From: Methylobacter sp015476545
Lineage (GTDB): Bacteria; Pseudomonadota; Gammaproteobacteria; Methylococcales; Methylomonadaceae
DNA: 64,000 nucleotides
Assembly: GCF_052162025.1 (NCBI RefSeq)
Contig: NZ_CP197401.1
Location: forward strand, 2,542,001-2,606,000
Direction of reading: 5' to 3'
The notes beneath the pieces are model-generated. The model saw only the letters and a program-made list of their open reading frames with translations, searched no databases and was not told where the DNA came from. Position 1 is the first letter of the stretch. Every line of letters starts with the position of its first letter. The position numbers were made by a program, and so were the translations under genes. Of this stretch, positions 19,984-27,706 are shown one piece after another.

Positions 19984-21660
19984 TCAACCGATGTTCGAGG
20001 CGAGCAAATCACGGGCTTCTTCAGCGGAACCTCGCCCGCCCACCGCACTGGCCGGAAAACGTGCGTTCAAATGCGTGGCCAGATTAATCCAGTCATAACC
20101 ATACATGACCGTTTCGCACCAGCCCGAGGCCGTATCAAAACTGGCCGGAAACTGCTCATCGCCGCCCAGTTGCCGCAGTTCTCTGACAATTTGTCCGGCA
20201 AGCTCGAACAGTTCCTGCCCTTGTTCCCTGGAATGGATGGACTCGGTCTCAATGCGCTGGATGGCTTCGACCAGAGACGGATTCAGCGGCAGCAGGCGCA
20301 AGGCTTCAAGAACCGCTTCTTCCAGCGGCGGCTGCGGCGTGATGCCGTACCCGGCCAGGGCGACCATGCTGGCGGTCTGAATCATGCGCTGCAGGGTATA
20401 CTGCAGCACCCGCAGCTGGCCGCTGCGCAGTGCGCCTTCCGAATCTTCCCGGGAGTTTTCCACGCCTATGTTCGCCCAGGTCAGTTCGACGCCGGCTTCC
20501 GCCAGGCGGCGGGCAGGAACCGGCAGCAGTTGAATGCCGGCCGGGCTACTGGCGGACAGCCGCGCCCCGTCGACAGAGATCAGCGCTGCCTTACCCGTCA
20601 GTAATGGGCACGAGGTTCCCAGCTGCCGGGCCCGAATTTCGCCCTCGCCTCCCCAGCACAGGGAAATTAGACCGGCGCGGCTGAAATCGGCCAAATGATT
20701 TTTGGCGTCTGTTGTCGCCTGGACACTGCGTTTGTCATGAGCTATCTGTATACAGGGCGTATTCCAGATAATTCGGCGCCAGACGCGGGCAGATCCGTCG
20801 TCCAGCCGAAAGATGTCTTCGTCGCGAAGAATGTGCAGATGCCGGCCTATTTGCCAGGTGCTGACACCGGCCCGGCTGTCGGCGAGCACTTTTTCAAAAT
20901 TCAGCTCAACGCCGGAAACCGAGAATTCTTCCAGCAGGGCAATGCCTTTATGCAAATAGTCGATGGCGCTGCTGTCTTGGGATTTTTCGGTATAAAAATC
21001 CCAAAAGCGTTGCACCAGCTTTTTATCGACCTGGGCGCGATCCAGCTGCAGCGACAGCCATTTGGAGCCCAGATAGCGTTCGCCGCGCTGGGCGACAAAA
21101 CTTTTGGCGGCGTGAAAAACCGACGTCTTTATCCAGGCCCGGGCATAATCATCCTGCTCCAGCGCCAGCATGGCCACCGCATAGCGTCCGGTCTGCCGGG
21201 CAAAATCCTCGAACCACAGCGCGACCGCCCTGCCTAGCGACTCCTTGCCCAGCAGATCCTGCAAGGATTTGATGCAGGCTTCGTTTTCAATAGGCAGGCA
21301 GCCGATGAACCGCTGGCAGCGCTCCAGCTGGTTCCAGGATATCTGCGCCACGGATTCGATGCCCGCATTCAGGGCTTCTTTTACTTGCAGTAGTTCACGC
21401 TGCAGCCGCTCCCGGCTGAGCAGACGCACTTCGACGCGCCGGTTTTCCAGAAACAAGATATAAGGCATGGTGGCCATTTCCGTGCCGTCGTCAATGATGG
21501 CGACGAAGTCGATATCCGAACGCTCGTTGCCAAAACCTTCGGCGATCGAGCCTTCAAGAAAGACCGCCGATGGCTGCCGTTGACCCAGCTGAGCGTATAG
21601 CTGCTGGCGGGACTGCTCCCAGAGCTGCAGCAGAAATGAATGATTAAGCGACATCAACAT
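19984..21660 (-). CDS. Nucleotidyltransferase-domain protein of unknown substrate
   Basis: The 558-residue protein begins with a polymerase-beta-type nucleotidyltransferase core. FLEGSIAEGFGNERSDIDFV (about residues 34-53) gives the GS...SDxD metal motif, and RRVEVRLLSRE follows near the third acidic position. The remaining roughly 450 residues are helical and match nothing I know. Such domains transfer NMP to a hydroxyl or amine of a small molecule or protein. Being fixed in an operon with a PEP-synthase-like protein and two small-molecule kinases suggests a small-molecule substrate. It ends 13 bp before the PEP-synthase-like gene and starts 12 bp after the SDR gene. Confidence 0.75.
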   Translation of the reverse strand: MLMSLNHSFLLQLWEQSRQQLYAQLGQRQPSAVFLEGSIAEGFGNERSDIDFVAIIDDGTEMATMPYILFLENRRVEVRLLSRERLQRELLQVKEALNAGIESVAQISWNQLERCQRFIGCLPIENEACIKSLQDLLGKESLGRAVALWFEDFARQTGRYAVAMLALEQDDYARAWIKTSVFHAAKSFVAQRGERYLGSKWLSLQLDRAQVDKKLVQRFWDFYTEKSQDSSAIDYLHKGIALLEEFSVSGVELNFEKVLADSRAGVSTWQIGRHLHILRDEDIFRLDDGSARVWRRIIWNTPCIQIAHDKRSVQATTDAKNHLADFSRAGLISLCWGGEGEIRARQLGTSCPLLTGKAALISVDGARLSASSPAGIQLLPVPARRLAEAGVELTWANIGVENSREDSEGALRSGQLRVLQYTLQRMIQTASMVALAGYGITPQPPLEEAVLEALRLLPLNPSLVEAIQRIETESIHSREQGQELFELAGQIVRELRQLGGDEQFPASFDTASGWCETVMYGYDWINLATHLNARFPASAVGGRGSAEEARDLLASNIG

Positions 21661-21672
21661 TCTCCCTGACGG

Positions 21673-22755
21673 TTAGATTTCATGGGTTGTTCTTCTGAAA
21701 TAGCCGACTTTGACGGCGTAGCTGAAAACTTTGTGCAGCAATTCCTTGCCCTGCGCCGGCGGCGCCTTGGCAAAAATGTCCCAGGTCGAATCCCGGACAA
21801 AAACCGTCTGCCGGCGAAAGTAGGATTCGTACAGGCTGATCACTTCATCGTAGTAGCGCTTTTCCAGGCCTTTCATGCCGTAGCTGTGAAACACGTGGCC
21901 GGGCACAAACCGGGGCACGCTGAAAGAAGGAAACAAGGCGCAGACGTCGTTGATTTCGCGCAAGGCCAGCGGCTGATCGGAGCACAGGTGCAGGGTTCTG
22001 CCCTGCGCTTGACTGAAATTTTCCAGCGCGGCCACCACGCCGTCCGCCACCCAGTCTATCGGCACGATATCCAGCGTCGCGCCGTAATCGCCGGGTATGG
22101 TCCGCACCAGCCCGGCCGTGGTAATGCGGTAAACCGCATAGATGGTGTCGAATTTGCGCATCGTGCCGTCGACAGAATCGCCGACGATAATGGCGGGGCG
22201 CACGATGACCGTGGGCAGCCCATTGTCCTGGGCCTTCCTGATCAGCGCTTCGGCTCTAAACTTGCTGGCTTCGTAAGGGCTGCCGAAGCTTTGCCCGCGG
22301 TCGAACACCGTTTCCGAAAAAATGCCGGGCCGCTCGCCGCAGACATACATCGTGCTGATGTAGATGAAAGGAATGCAGGCGCCTGGCTTTTTCATGGCAA
22401 AGTCAATCATCCGCTGCGTGCCGGCCACATTGATGGCTTCGTAGCGTTCCTCGGGACGTCCGAAGCTGGTCAGGGCCGCCGAATGCAGCACCCTATCCAC
22501 GGAGGACTGAAGCTGCCTGTAGAGTTCGGCATCTAACCCCAAACCGTCCTGCTGAAGATCGCCTTTAACAGTCAGCAGTTCGCCCGGATTGCCCCGCCCG
22601 CCGGTATAAGGCCGGCTGGGCAAAAGTGTGCCGTCGTTGGTAACAATATTACCGACGGAATGAACGAGCGCCACAATGGTGTGCCCGGCTTTCAGAAGCC
22701 TGGCGATGGCTTCCGCGCCCACTAAACCGCTCGCGCCTGTTACCAGTATTTGCAT
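21673..22755 (-). CDS. Extended SDR, thioester-reductase/fatty acyl-reductase type
   Basis: The roughly 360-residue NAD(P)-dependent reductase opens with the Rossmann motif MQILVTGASGLVGAEAIARL. It has VLHSAALTSFG, a strand ending YISTMYVCGE and the catalytic YEASK (Tyr-x3-Lys). The pattern is that of the NAD_binding_4 (male-sterility/thioester reductase) group, which reduces acyl-thioesters to aldehydes or alcohols; a 3-beta-hydroxysteroid-dehydrogenase-like role is an alternative. The ATG at 22755 is preferred to 22773 because it begins the domain directly and starts just after the UbiA stop. It could reduce the acyl-ACP made by the fatty acyl-AMP ligase, in parallel with LuxC. Confidence 0.82.
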   Translation of the reverse strand: MQILVTGASGLVGAEAIARLLKAGHTIVALVHSVGNIVTNDGTLLPSRPYTGGRGNPGELLTVKGDLQQDGLGLDAELYRQLQSSVDRVLHSAALTSFGRPEERYEAINVAGTQRMIDFAMKKPGACIPFIYISTMYVCGERPGIFSETVFDRGQSFGSPYEASKFRAEALIRKAQDNGLPTVIVRPAIIVGDSVDGTMRKFDTIYAVYRITTAGLVRTIPGDYGATLDIVPIDWVADGVVAALENFSQAQGRTLHLCSDQPLALREINDVCALFPSFSVPRFVPGHVFHSYGMKGLEKRYYDEVISLYESYFRRQTVFVRDSTWDIFAKAPPAQGKELLHKVFSYAVKVGYFRRTTHEI

Positions 22756-22757
22756 AT

Positions 22758-23705
22758 TTATAACCGTACCCATTCAAAAATAAATTCAACGCTCAGCATG
22801 ATTTCAAAGATGATCAGAAAGCTCATGCCGTTCCAAGCCGGCGCCGCGACCGTTTCGCGGCCTTCAAGCCCTGAAAGATCAGGCCATGTTCCGTTCATCC
22901 AGACTAAAAAAACCAGAGGCAACAAACCGGCGCCGTAACGTCCGAAGGCTGAAAAATCAGCCATGTCGGCCAAGGCCGCCATCAAGGCCGCCGCCAGAGC
23001 CAGCAATAAACTCAACACCACCCTGACGCCTTTTTTCGGCAGAAAATAGGGCTGCATGGCATTAACATGGACTTTGCGGGAAAACTTCCAGATTTCGTAA
23101 GCCAGCCAGAACATGCCGGCCACCGGGGCTATCTGCGTGATGGAGAGCGCTTCTGCCGGGGAATGGCTTAACCAGGCGAAATAGATATAAACAAAAAAGG
23201 ATGCCGGAGCCCCTTCAAAAACCAGCCAGCCCAGAACCAGGCTGGCCGGATGCGGGGGAAGAAAGCGCTTGATCAGGAACGGCCCGGCGTATGAAATCAA
23301 GGTTGAAAAAATAACCGCCGACAGGGTTCTGAAGGAAGCCATGTTCAGCACGATTAACGTGCTGGCCGTGATGATCAGCAGCATGGATAAATGCTCTGTC
23401 AGCTCGGTTTGCTGATGTTGATTACGGTGATCATCCTGCACGTCATCCAGGTCATCGATCAGGCGCAACTGGACAAAAAGCAGAATGAAGCTCAGCCATT
23501 CAACGACAGATACGAGGCTGAGGTTAATTGGTTGACTACTAAGTCTATGATATAAAATACAGGATGAAGGAAAACTCAGCGCCAGCGGCAGAATAAGGCT
23601 GCCGAAAGGCAAGCGGGTGCGGGCATAAGAGCGAAACCAACGCAGAGCCGGCAACACGCCGGCGATTTTTTTACGCCGTTGTTCGTTTTGGCTGCTGGAA
23701 ATCAT
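22758..23705 (-). CDS. UbiA-like integral membrane transferase
   Basis: The 315-residue protein has about seven to nine hydrophobic segments. Its one conserved acidic motif, RLIDDLDDVQDD (about residues 101-112), corresponds to the first Asp-rich motif of UbiA prenyltransferases. The second motif appears as AYEIWKFSRKVHV, with Glu where Asp is usual. UbiA enzymes join a diphosphate-activated prenyl or phosphoribosyl donor to an acceptor in the membrane. Its 4-bp overlap with the kinase upstream shows tight coupling. It places at least one step of the pathway at the inner membrane. Donor and acceptor are unknown. Confidence 0.72.
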   Translation of the reverse strand: MISSSQNEQRRKKIAGVLPALRWFRSYARTRLPFGSLILPLALSFPSSCILYHRLSSQPINLSLVSVVEWLSFILLFVQLRLIDDLDDVQDDHRNQHQQTELTEHLSMLLIITASTLIVLNMASFRTLSAVIFSTLISYAGPFLIKRFLPPHPASLVLGWLVFEGAPASFFVYIYFAWLSHSPAEALSITQIAPVAGMFWLAYEIWKFSRKVHVNAMQPYFLPKKGVRVVLSLLLALAAALMAALADMADFSAFGRYGAGLLPLVFLVWMNGTWPDLSGLEGRETVAAPAWNGMSFLIIFEIMLSVEFIFEWVRL

Positions 23706-24415
23706 TTTTTATACCTTGCCAAGCAATAATCCAGGCTGGGCTTCAGCAGGGCGAAAGTGGATTCCAGCGGCGCATCGGTTGTAATCATGAGCAGCCCGTT
23801 GTCGCGCGCGACATTGAGATAGGCCTCCGCCTGGATTTTCATGAACTCGAGATCAAGCGGTTTGTCCCGCTCATGCTCGCGCTGTTGTATGCGCTGTCTG
23901 GCCGTATCGGGATCGATATGCATGCCGATGGCCAAGTCAGGACGTATGACATGCCGGGCGATATAGGCCAGCACGGTTTTGGGGATTTCATCGGCCGCCC
24001 GGCTGTGGACTTCGGCTTGGCTGGTGTAGATGTAGCGGTCGCAAATCACGACATGCCCCAGCTCAAGATGAGGGATGATGGTGTCGCTGATGTGCTGGAT
24101 CAAATCCCCCAGAATGGTCAGGCACAAGCCGAGAATGTCTATCTGGCTGCGTGCCTTGTCGTCCGCGGCGTCAACCAAAGCGCGAAACAGGCTGTTGGTT
24201 CTGACCCGCTCGGTGGGCGTGTAGGTGCAGAATACCGGCAGGCCCTGACTGCCGATATAATCCGTGATGGCCTTGATGGTGGACGTTTTGCCCGCGCCAT
24301 CAATGCCGCACAGCGTTATTAACGTGCCGGGCAGTCCGTGTGGCCGCAGGGACAGGGCATTGGCACGGCGGGTGCCGATGGTTTCGAACGGCAGAGTTGT
24401 TGATACCTGTTCCAT
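23702..24415 (-). CDS. dTMP-kinase-like P-loop kinase
   Basis: The 237-residue protein has the thymidylate kinase fold: P-loop TLCGIDGAGKTSTIKA (about residues 34-49), the VICDRYIYTSQAEVHSR segment with the DRY motif (about 125-141) and a lid-like RIQQREHERDK stretch near 190. An N-terminal extension of about 30 residues precedes the domain. It is unlikely to be the housekeeping dTMP kinase because it sits inside a specialised operon. It may phosphorylate a phosphorylated intermediate of the cluster to a diphosphate, which would suit a UbiA-type acceptor reaction immediately downstream. That coupling is inference. Confidence 0.82.
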   Translation of the reverse strand: MEQVSTTLPFETIGTRRANALSLRPHGLPGTLITLCGIDGAGKTSTIKAITDYIGSQGLPVFCTYTPTERVRTNSLFRALVDAADDKARSQIDILGLCLTILGDLIQHISDTIIPHLELGHVVICDRYIYTSQAEVHSRAADEIPKTVLAYIARHVIRPDLAIGMHIDPDTARQRIQQREHERDKPLDLEFMKIQAEAYLNVARDNGLLMITTDAPLESTFALLKPSLDYCLARYKK

Positions 24416-24431
24416 GACAGTCTACTCCCTG

Positions 24432-24740
24432 TCACTGTGGCGCATTGGCGCTGAGAACCAGATCAACGAATGAGGCAATCGTATAACGCTCACCGTCTTT
24501 TTCCGATTGTTCGTTAAGCCACCGGTTTAATGGCAGTTCCTTTATCTGCAGGGCTTCCTCAACGGCGCAGCAAAGTTCGACCACGGTTATCGAGTCAAAG
24601 CCCAGATCGGTCATAATGGAATCGGACCAATGGATCTCTTCGGGTATGGTCTCGTAGCTGTCGGCCAGCTTTTTCAGCTGCGCCTGCATAACGGTAAAAA
24701 TATGATCCCTGGTCAAATGATGTTCAGCCTGCGGTGTCAT
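24432..24740 (-). CDS. Acyl carrier protein
   Basis: The 102-residue carrier has the phosphopantetheine attachment motif LGFDSITVVEL with Ser near residue 51, flanked by acidic helices, and a short C-terminal tail. It is the likely acceptor for the acyl-AMP formed by the fatty acyl-AMP ligase of the same operon. No phosphopantetheinyl transferase or ketosynthase is in the cluster, so chain building probably relies on the host's fatty acid pool. It lies between the GHMP kinase and dTMP-kinase-like genes. Confidence 0.9.
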   Translation of the reverse strand: MTPQAEHHLTRDHIFTVMQAQLKKLADSYETIPEEIHWSDSIMTDLGFDSITVVELCCAVEEALQIKELPLNRWLNEQSEKDGERYTIASFVDLVLSANAPQ

Positions 24741-24789
24741 TTTAAGCGTGTTCTCTGATGGACTTGATGATTGAAGTTCGGTATGGGCG

Positions 24790-25893
24790 CTAATCCAGAT
24801 AGATACTCAATTTTGAGCCCGCCTGACCCACGGCGAAATTATTGAAATAATCGCCAAACCGGTCCTGCAGAACGGATTGCAGCCTTAGCGCGCTGTGTTC
24901 TGAATCAGCAAACGCGAAAAACCCTGGACCGGCGCTGCTCATGCCGGCGTATAAGGCTCCTGCATTGCGCAGGGTTTTGACCAGTTTATGCAAAATGGCG
25001 GGTTCATAGATGCCTTCCAGCACTTTAATGTTGCCGACTTCATTCATGTCCCAGCAAGTCGATAAAAGACCACGCAGATCATTTCTCAACAGATCGGCCC
25101 GCATTCTGTGCAGCACCGCGTGAAGCGCATCGCCGTACTGGCGTTGATACTCGTTGCATTTGCCGGCAACGACTTCGCTTTCGGTTTTTCCGGACATATC
25201 CGCATCGGCGCCGAACGCCTTGAGCACATCACCGGACAATTTCCCGACATCGCCTACCGCGGTCACTATCCAAAGACCATCGGTGGCCAGATTGCCGATA
25301 TACCGTCCATCGCCCATGCCCTCCCCTTCGGCGATCCATACCAGACCGCCATACAACAGGCAGGCCTCGCCGACGCCGGTATCCAACCCGCGATAAATGG
25401 CATGGCCGTCCGCGGCGTTCTCGACGTAATTACGGGTGATGATGTCCCACATGTTTTCCACGGAAAAAGGACTGCCGAACAAGGCATTCAGCCCTGCAAT
25501 CACAGCCGTATTCAGGCTGACATTGGAGCCAAGGCCCGCATGGGAAAACTGAATCTTTTCCTGTATGTCGACAAAAATATCGTCGTCGGCGTAATTGACC
25601 AGTTCCTTAAAAAGCTGCACCAGATGCCGTGTGGTGGCCGTCATTTCCTGACTGGCATTGCGCTTTCTGGAAACAAGCAGTTTATTGACCGCGGTTGACG
25701 TGGAGACTCCAAGCCCCCCGCCGCCCAGGCCGGGGCCCATTTTGGAAAAATCGAATACGCAAAAATGCACTCTGCCGGGCGCATAAACCAGGGCTTGTGC
25801 GTACTGTGGCTGTGCTGTTCTTCGCCATTCCGGACGGATTGTGAAATCCTGTCCCGGAAGAAATAATTTATCGGTGGAAGATTTATCGGTCAT
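24790..25893 (-). CDS. GHMP kinase-superfamily protein, first gene of cluster unit 2
   Basis: The roughly 367-residue protein has the GHMP pattern of beta-RFAP-synthase-like members: APGRVHFCVFDF, then the glycine-rich GPGLGGGGLGVSTSTAVN, HAGLGSNVSLNTAVIAGLNAL as the phosphate loop (split here: HAGLGSNVSLNT and AVIAGLNAL), and the late AGMSSAGPGFFAF motif. GHMP enzymes phosphorylate small alcohols; the beta-RFAP branch condenses PRPP with an aromatic acid. Either could fit. An open frame extends to 26052, but that would put coding sequence over the conserved promoter module, so the ATG at 25893 (or 25923) is preferred. It heads a twelve-gene minus-strand operon. Confidence 0.8.
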   Translation of the reverse strand: MTDKSSTDKLFLPGQDFTIRPEWRRTAQPQYAQALVYAPGRVHFCVFDFSKMGPGLGGGGLGVSTSTAVNKLLVSRKRNASQEMTATTRHLVQLFKELVNYADDDIFVDIQEKIQFSHAGLGSNVSLNTAVIAGLNALFGSPFSVENMWDIITRNYVENAADGHAIYRGLDTGVGEACLLYGGLVWIAEGEGMGDGRYIGNLATDGLWIVTAVGDVGKLSGDVLKAFGADADMSGKTESEVVAGKCNEYQRQYGDALHAVLHRMRADLLRNDLRGLLSTCWDMNEVGNIKVLEGIYEPAILHKLVKTLRNAGALYAGMSSAGPGFFAFADSEHSALRLQSVLQDRFGDYFNNFAVGQAGSKLSIYLD

Positions 25894-25923
25894 AGCATGA
25901 CATCTCAAGTTTGATTCACTCAT

Positions 25924-26022
25924 CGAGTTCTGTCGAACATCGAACCTTGTGAAATAGTATGAAGAAACAGGCCGACGGAATCTGTGAAAAATTACACACG
26001 TAAAGTGTGATCTATTTACCTG
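25924..26022 (-). promoter_or_regulatory. Cluster promoter module, copy 2
   Basis: It reads toward unit 2. The upstream operator TGTGATCTATTTACC is at 26006-26020 and the palindrome TGTGAAAAATTACACA at 25983-25998. The -10-like TACTAT on the minus strand is at 25959-25954, and the conserved GTTCGATGTTC tract follows. The palindrome-to--10 distance equals that in the other two copies. The predicted start is near 25947, giving a leader of about 24-54 nt to the GHMP kinase. Between the operators, CACACGTAAAGTGTG is itself palindromic. Confidence 0.68.
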
Positions 26023-26147
26023 GATAGCTCGCCGGTTCTGTTGCACCAGCATAATGAGCCGTCGCCTGAAATCAGCTGAATGAGATCTTTTGACTCACTA
26101 TAAAAATTGCTGCATCTGATGCGCTGAGACGAGACGGAATGTAGCGG

Positions 26148-26174
26148 CAAAAACGGCCTGTTAACTAGGCCAAT
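26148..26174 (-). terminator. Rho-independent terminator of cluster unit 3
   Basis: Read on the minus strand, GGCCT and AGGCC (26171-26155) form a short GC stem around a 7-nt loop, followed by GTTTTTG. It lies just past the stop of the binding-protein-fold gene at 26193. Confidence 0.6.
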
Positions 26175-26192
26175 AGCAAATCGTCGAATTTT

Positions 26193-27209
26193 TCAGCAAC
26201 CTACCGATGGCAATTGTTCGAAGATCGCTTCCCATTGGGCTTCGTGTCGCCACATCACAGCGTCAGGCACGTACAGAAAACCGCCAGTGTCATCCATGTT
26301 GCGCGGGAAGCCCGGCCCATCGAAAATAGCCGAAGCTTCAGCTCTCTTGTTGGCGGGCAAAGCTCCTAATCTGCTGCACCATTCGCTTTGCACGCCGGCG
26401 GACAGAGCGACATCAATGTATTTCCTTGCCCAATAGGCGCGATCTTCTGGCACATGCCGTGGAATCCACAGCGCGTCGGTGGTATCCGAGGTGCCTTCCT
26501 CAGGAATGGTCCAGCCGACATCCAGCCCCGCTTCAATAAAGCCCAGCGCATTCGGCAAGGCCCGGAAACACAGATTGATACTTCCCGTCCTGAACAGGGA
26601 TTCCATGCCGATGCTGTAATCTAGAACGGCTATCCGGGGCCGGAATCCGGCCAAGTAATTCCAGCAGGGCTGCATGTTTTCAGGCACGCTATCAATACTG
26701 CCGCCGCCCAGCACCTGGGCAATCGGATAGAACCCCTTGCCGTTCGGGTAAACGGCGATCTTGCCGGCATGCCTTTGCTCCATGAGAATATCCCAGCTTT
26801 TGAGCGCACGAGCCTCGACGGCCGGCTTTAAATAGACCAGCACATAATGCACGCTGTAGGGAAACACCAGCCGGTCGGCAAAGCCCGTCGGCCGGGCGCG
26901 CTCATAAAGCTCAGCCAGTGATGGCATGTCATCTTCATCGAACACTTGGCAATAATCCAGTTCTGCCATGGCGACCGCCGGCACTGCATTGGACCAGACC
27001 ACGTCATAAGGTGGGCGTTTCCGGGTGCGCAACGCATCATGAAGCCGCTCCGGCAGGCGCAGGCCGATGTTCGTATGATGCCTGACAGGCACGCCTGTCA
27101 ATTCGGTAAAACGGGCCGACACCACCTTTTCGAGGCTGTCCCCCCATTTTCCGGCCCAGGTCATCACATCGAGGCATTCGGGTTTGTCAAAACGTTTTGC
27201 TTGCGTCAT
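26193..27209 (-). CDS. Periplasmic-binding-protein fold, apparently cytoplasmic
   Basis: The 338-residue protein looks like a type 2 periplasmic binding protein of the PotD/iron-binding group: LDVMTWAGKWGDSLEKVVSARF at the start (parts: LDVMTWAGKW, VVSARFTELTG), PYDVVWSNAVPAVAMAEL, FPYSVHYVLVYLKP and SWDILMEQRHAGKIAVYPNG. It has no signal peptide or lipobox, and its ATG overlaps the upstream dehydratase stop by 4 bp, so start choice cannot hide one. No ABC permease or ATPase is adjacent. A cytoplasmic member in a biosynthetic operon recalls the THI5/NMT1 enzymes, which use this fold for catalysis. A ligand-binding or catalytic role on a di/tricarboxylate-like intermediate is inference. Confidence 0.78.
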   Translation of the reverse strand: MTQAKRFDKPECLDVMTWAGKWGDSLEKVVSARFTELTGVPVRHHTNIGLRLPERLHDALRTRKRPPYDVVWSNAVPAVAMAELDYCQVFDEDDMPSLAELYERARPTGFADRLVFPYSVHYVLVYLKPAVEARALKSWDILMEQRHAGKIAVYPNGKGFYPIAQVLGGGSIDSVPENMQPCWNYLAGFRPRIAVLDYSIGMESLFRTGSINLCFRALPNALGFIEAGLDVGWTIPEEGTSDTTDALWIPRHVPEDRAYWARKYIDVALSAGVQSEWCSRLGALPANKRAEASAIFDGPGFPRNMDDTGGFLYVPDAVMWRHEAQWEAIFEQLPSVGC

Positions 27210-27706
27210 GCGTCTTCAGCCGAAGCCGGCAACAGATTTAATAAACCGCCTTCCGACCAGATTTTCCTGACAAAGGAACCCGCCGGCACTAAAGGAATAG
27301 TCAAGCCGGTTTTGCTTGTCAACGTCCAGTCATCGAAAGAGATCGTCCAGGTTTCGCCTTCAGCCAGCTTCTGCTTGTCTTCGGCATTGGCAAATTGCAG
27401 GCAAGGCAGGCCGTTGTTGGTGGCATTTCGGAAGAAAATGCGCGCAAAATCGACTGCGACAATCGCGCCTATCTCATTCAGCAACAGACTTCGAATGGAC
27501 GTCTCCCGGCTGGAGCCGCAGCCGAAATTCTTGCCGCCCACTAGAATATCGCCCGGCTTCAGGCGGGATTGCAGCGTGGCGTCCAGTTTTGAAAACAGGC
27601 CCTGCTTGACCACTACGGGGTCCAGACTGTAACAATTGGGCGGATGGATCACATCGGTGTTGAGGTTATCGCCAAATAACCAAACGCTGCCCTGGATACT
27701 GTTCAT
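27206..27706 (-). CDS. Aconitase-family dehydratase small subunit (LeuD/homoaconitase-like)
   Basis: The 166-residue swivel-domain subunit begins GSVWLFGDNLNTDVIHPPNC and contains GGKNFGCGSSRETSIRSL, the substrate-binding loop of LeuD/AksE proteins, then a short C-terminal domain. It pairs with the large subunit encoded upstream, whose stop overlaps its ATG (ATGA at 27703-27706). A longer open frame to 27790 would run back into the large-subunit gene and is not used. The complex isomerises 2-substituted malates by dehydration and rehydration. A pathway beyond leucine synthesis is suggested by the cluster setting. Confidence 0.9.
   Translation of the reverse strand: MNSIQGSVWLFGDNLNTDVIHPPNCYSLDPVVVKQGLFSKLDATLQSRLKPGDILVGGKNFGCGSSRETSIRSLLLNEIGAIVAVDFARIFFRNATNNGLPCLQFANAEDKQKLAEGETWTISFDDWTLTSKTGLTIPLVPAGSFVRKIWSEGGLLNLLPASAEDA

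Noticed and set aside
25980..26000. Palindrome in the cluster promoter as a LuxR-type lux box
   Set aside because: The CTGT...ACAG spacing is 10 nt where lux boxes have 8, and copy 2 breaks the outer bases. The TGTG-N8-CACA spacing fits CRP/FNR better, and no luxI or luxR gene is present.
25894..26052. N-terminal extension of the GHMP kinase
   Set aside because: The extra codons lie over the conserved promoter module and show no homology-like character; downstream methionines give a normal start.
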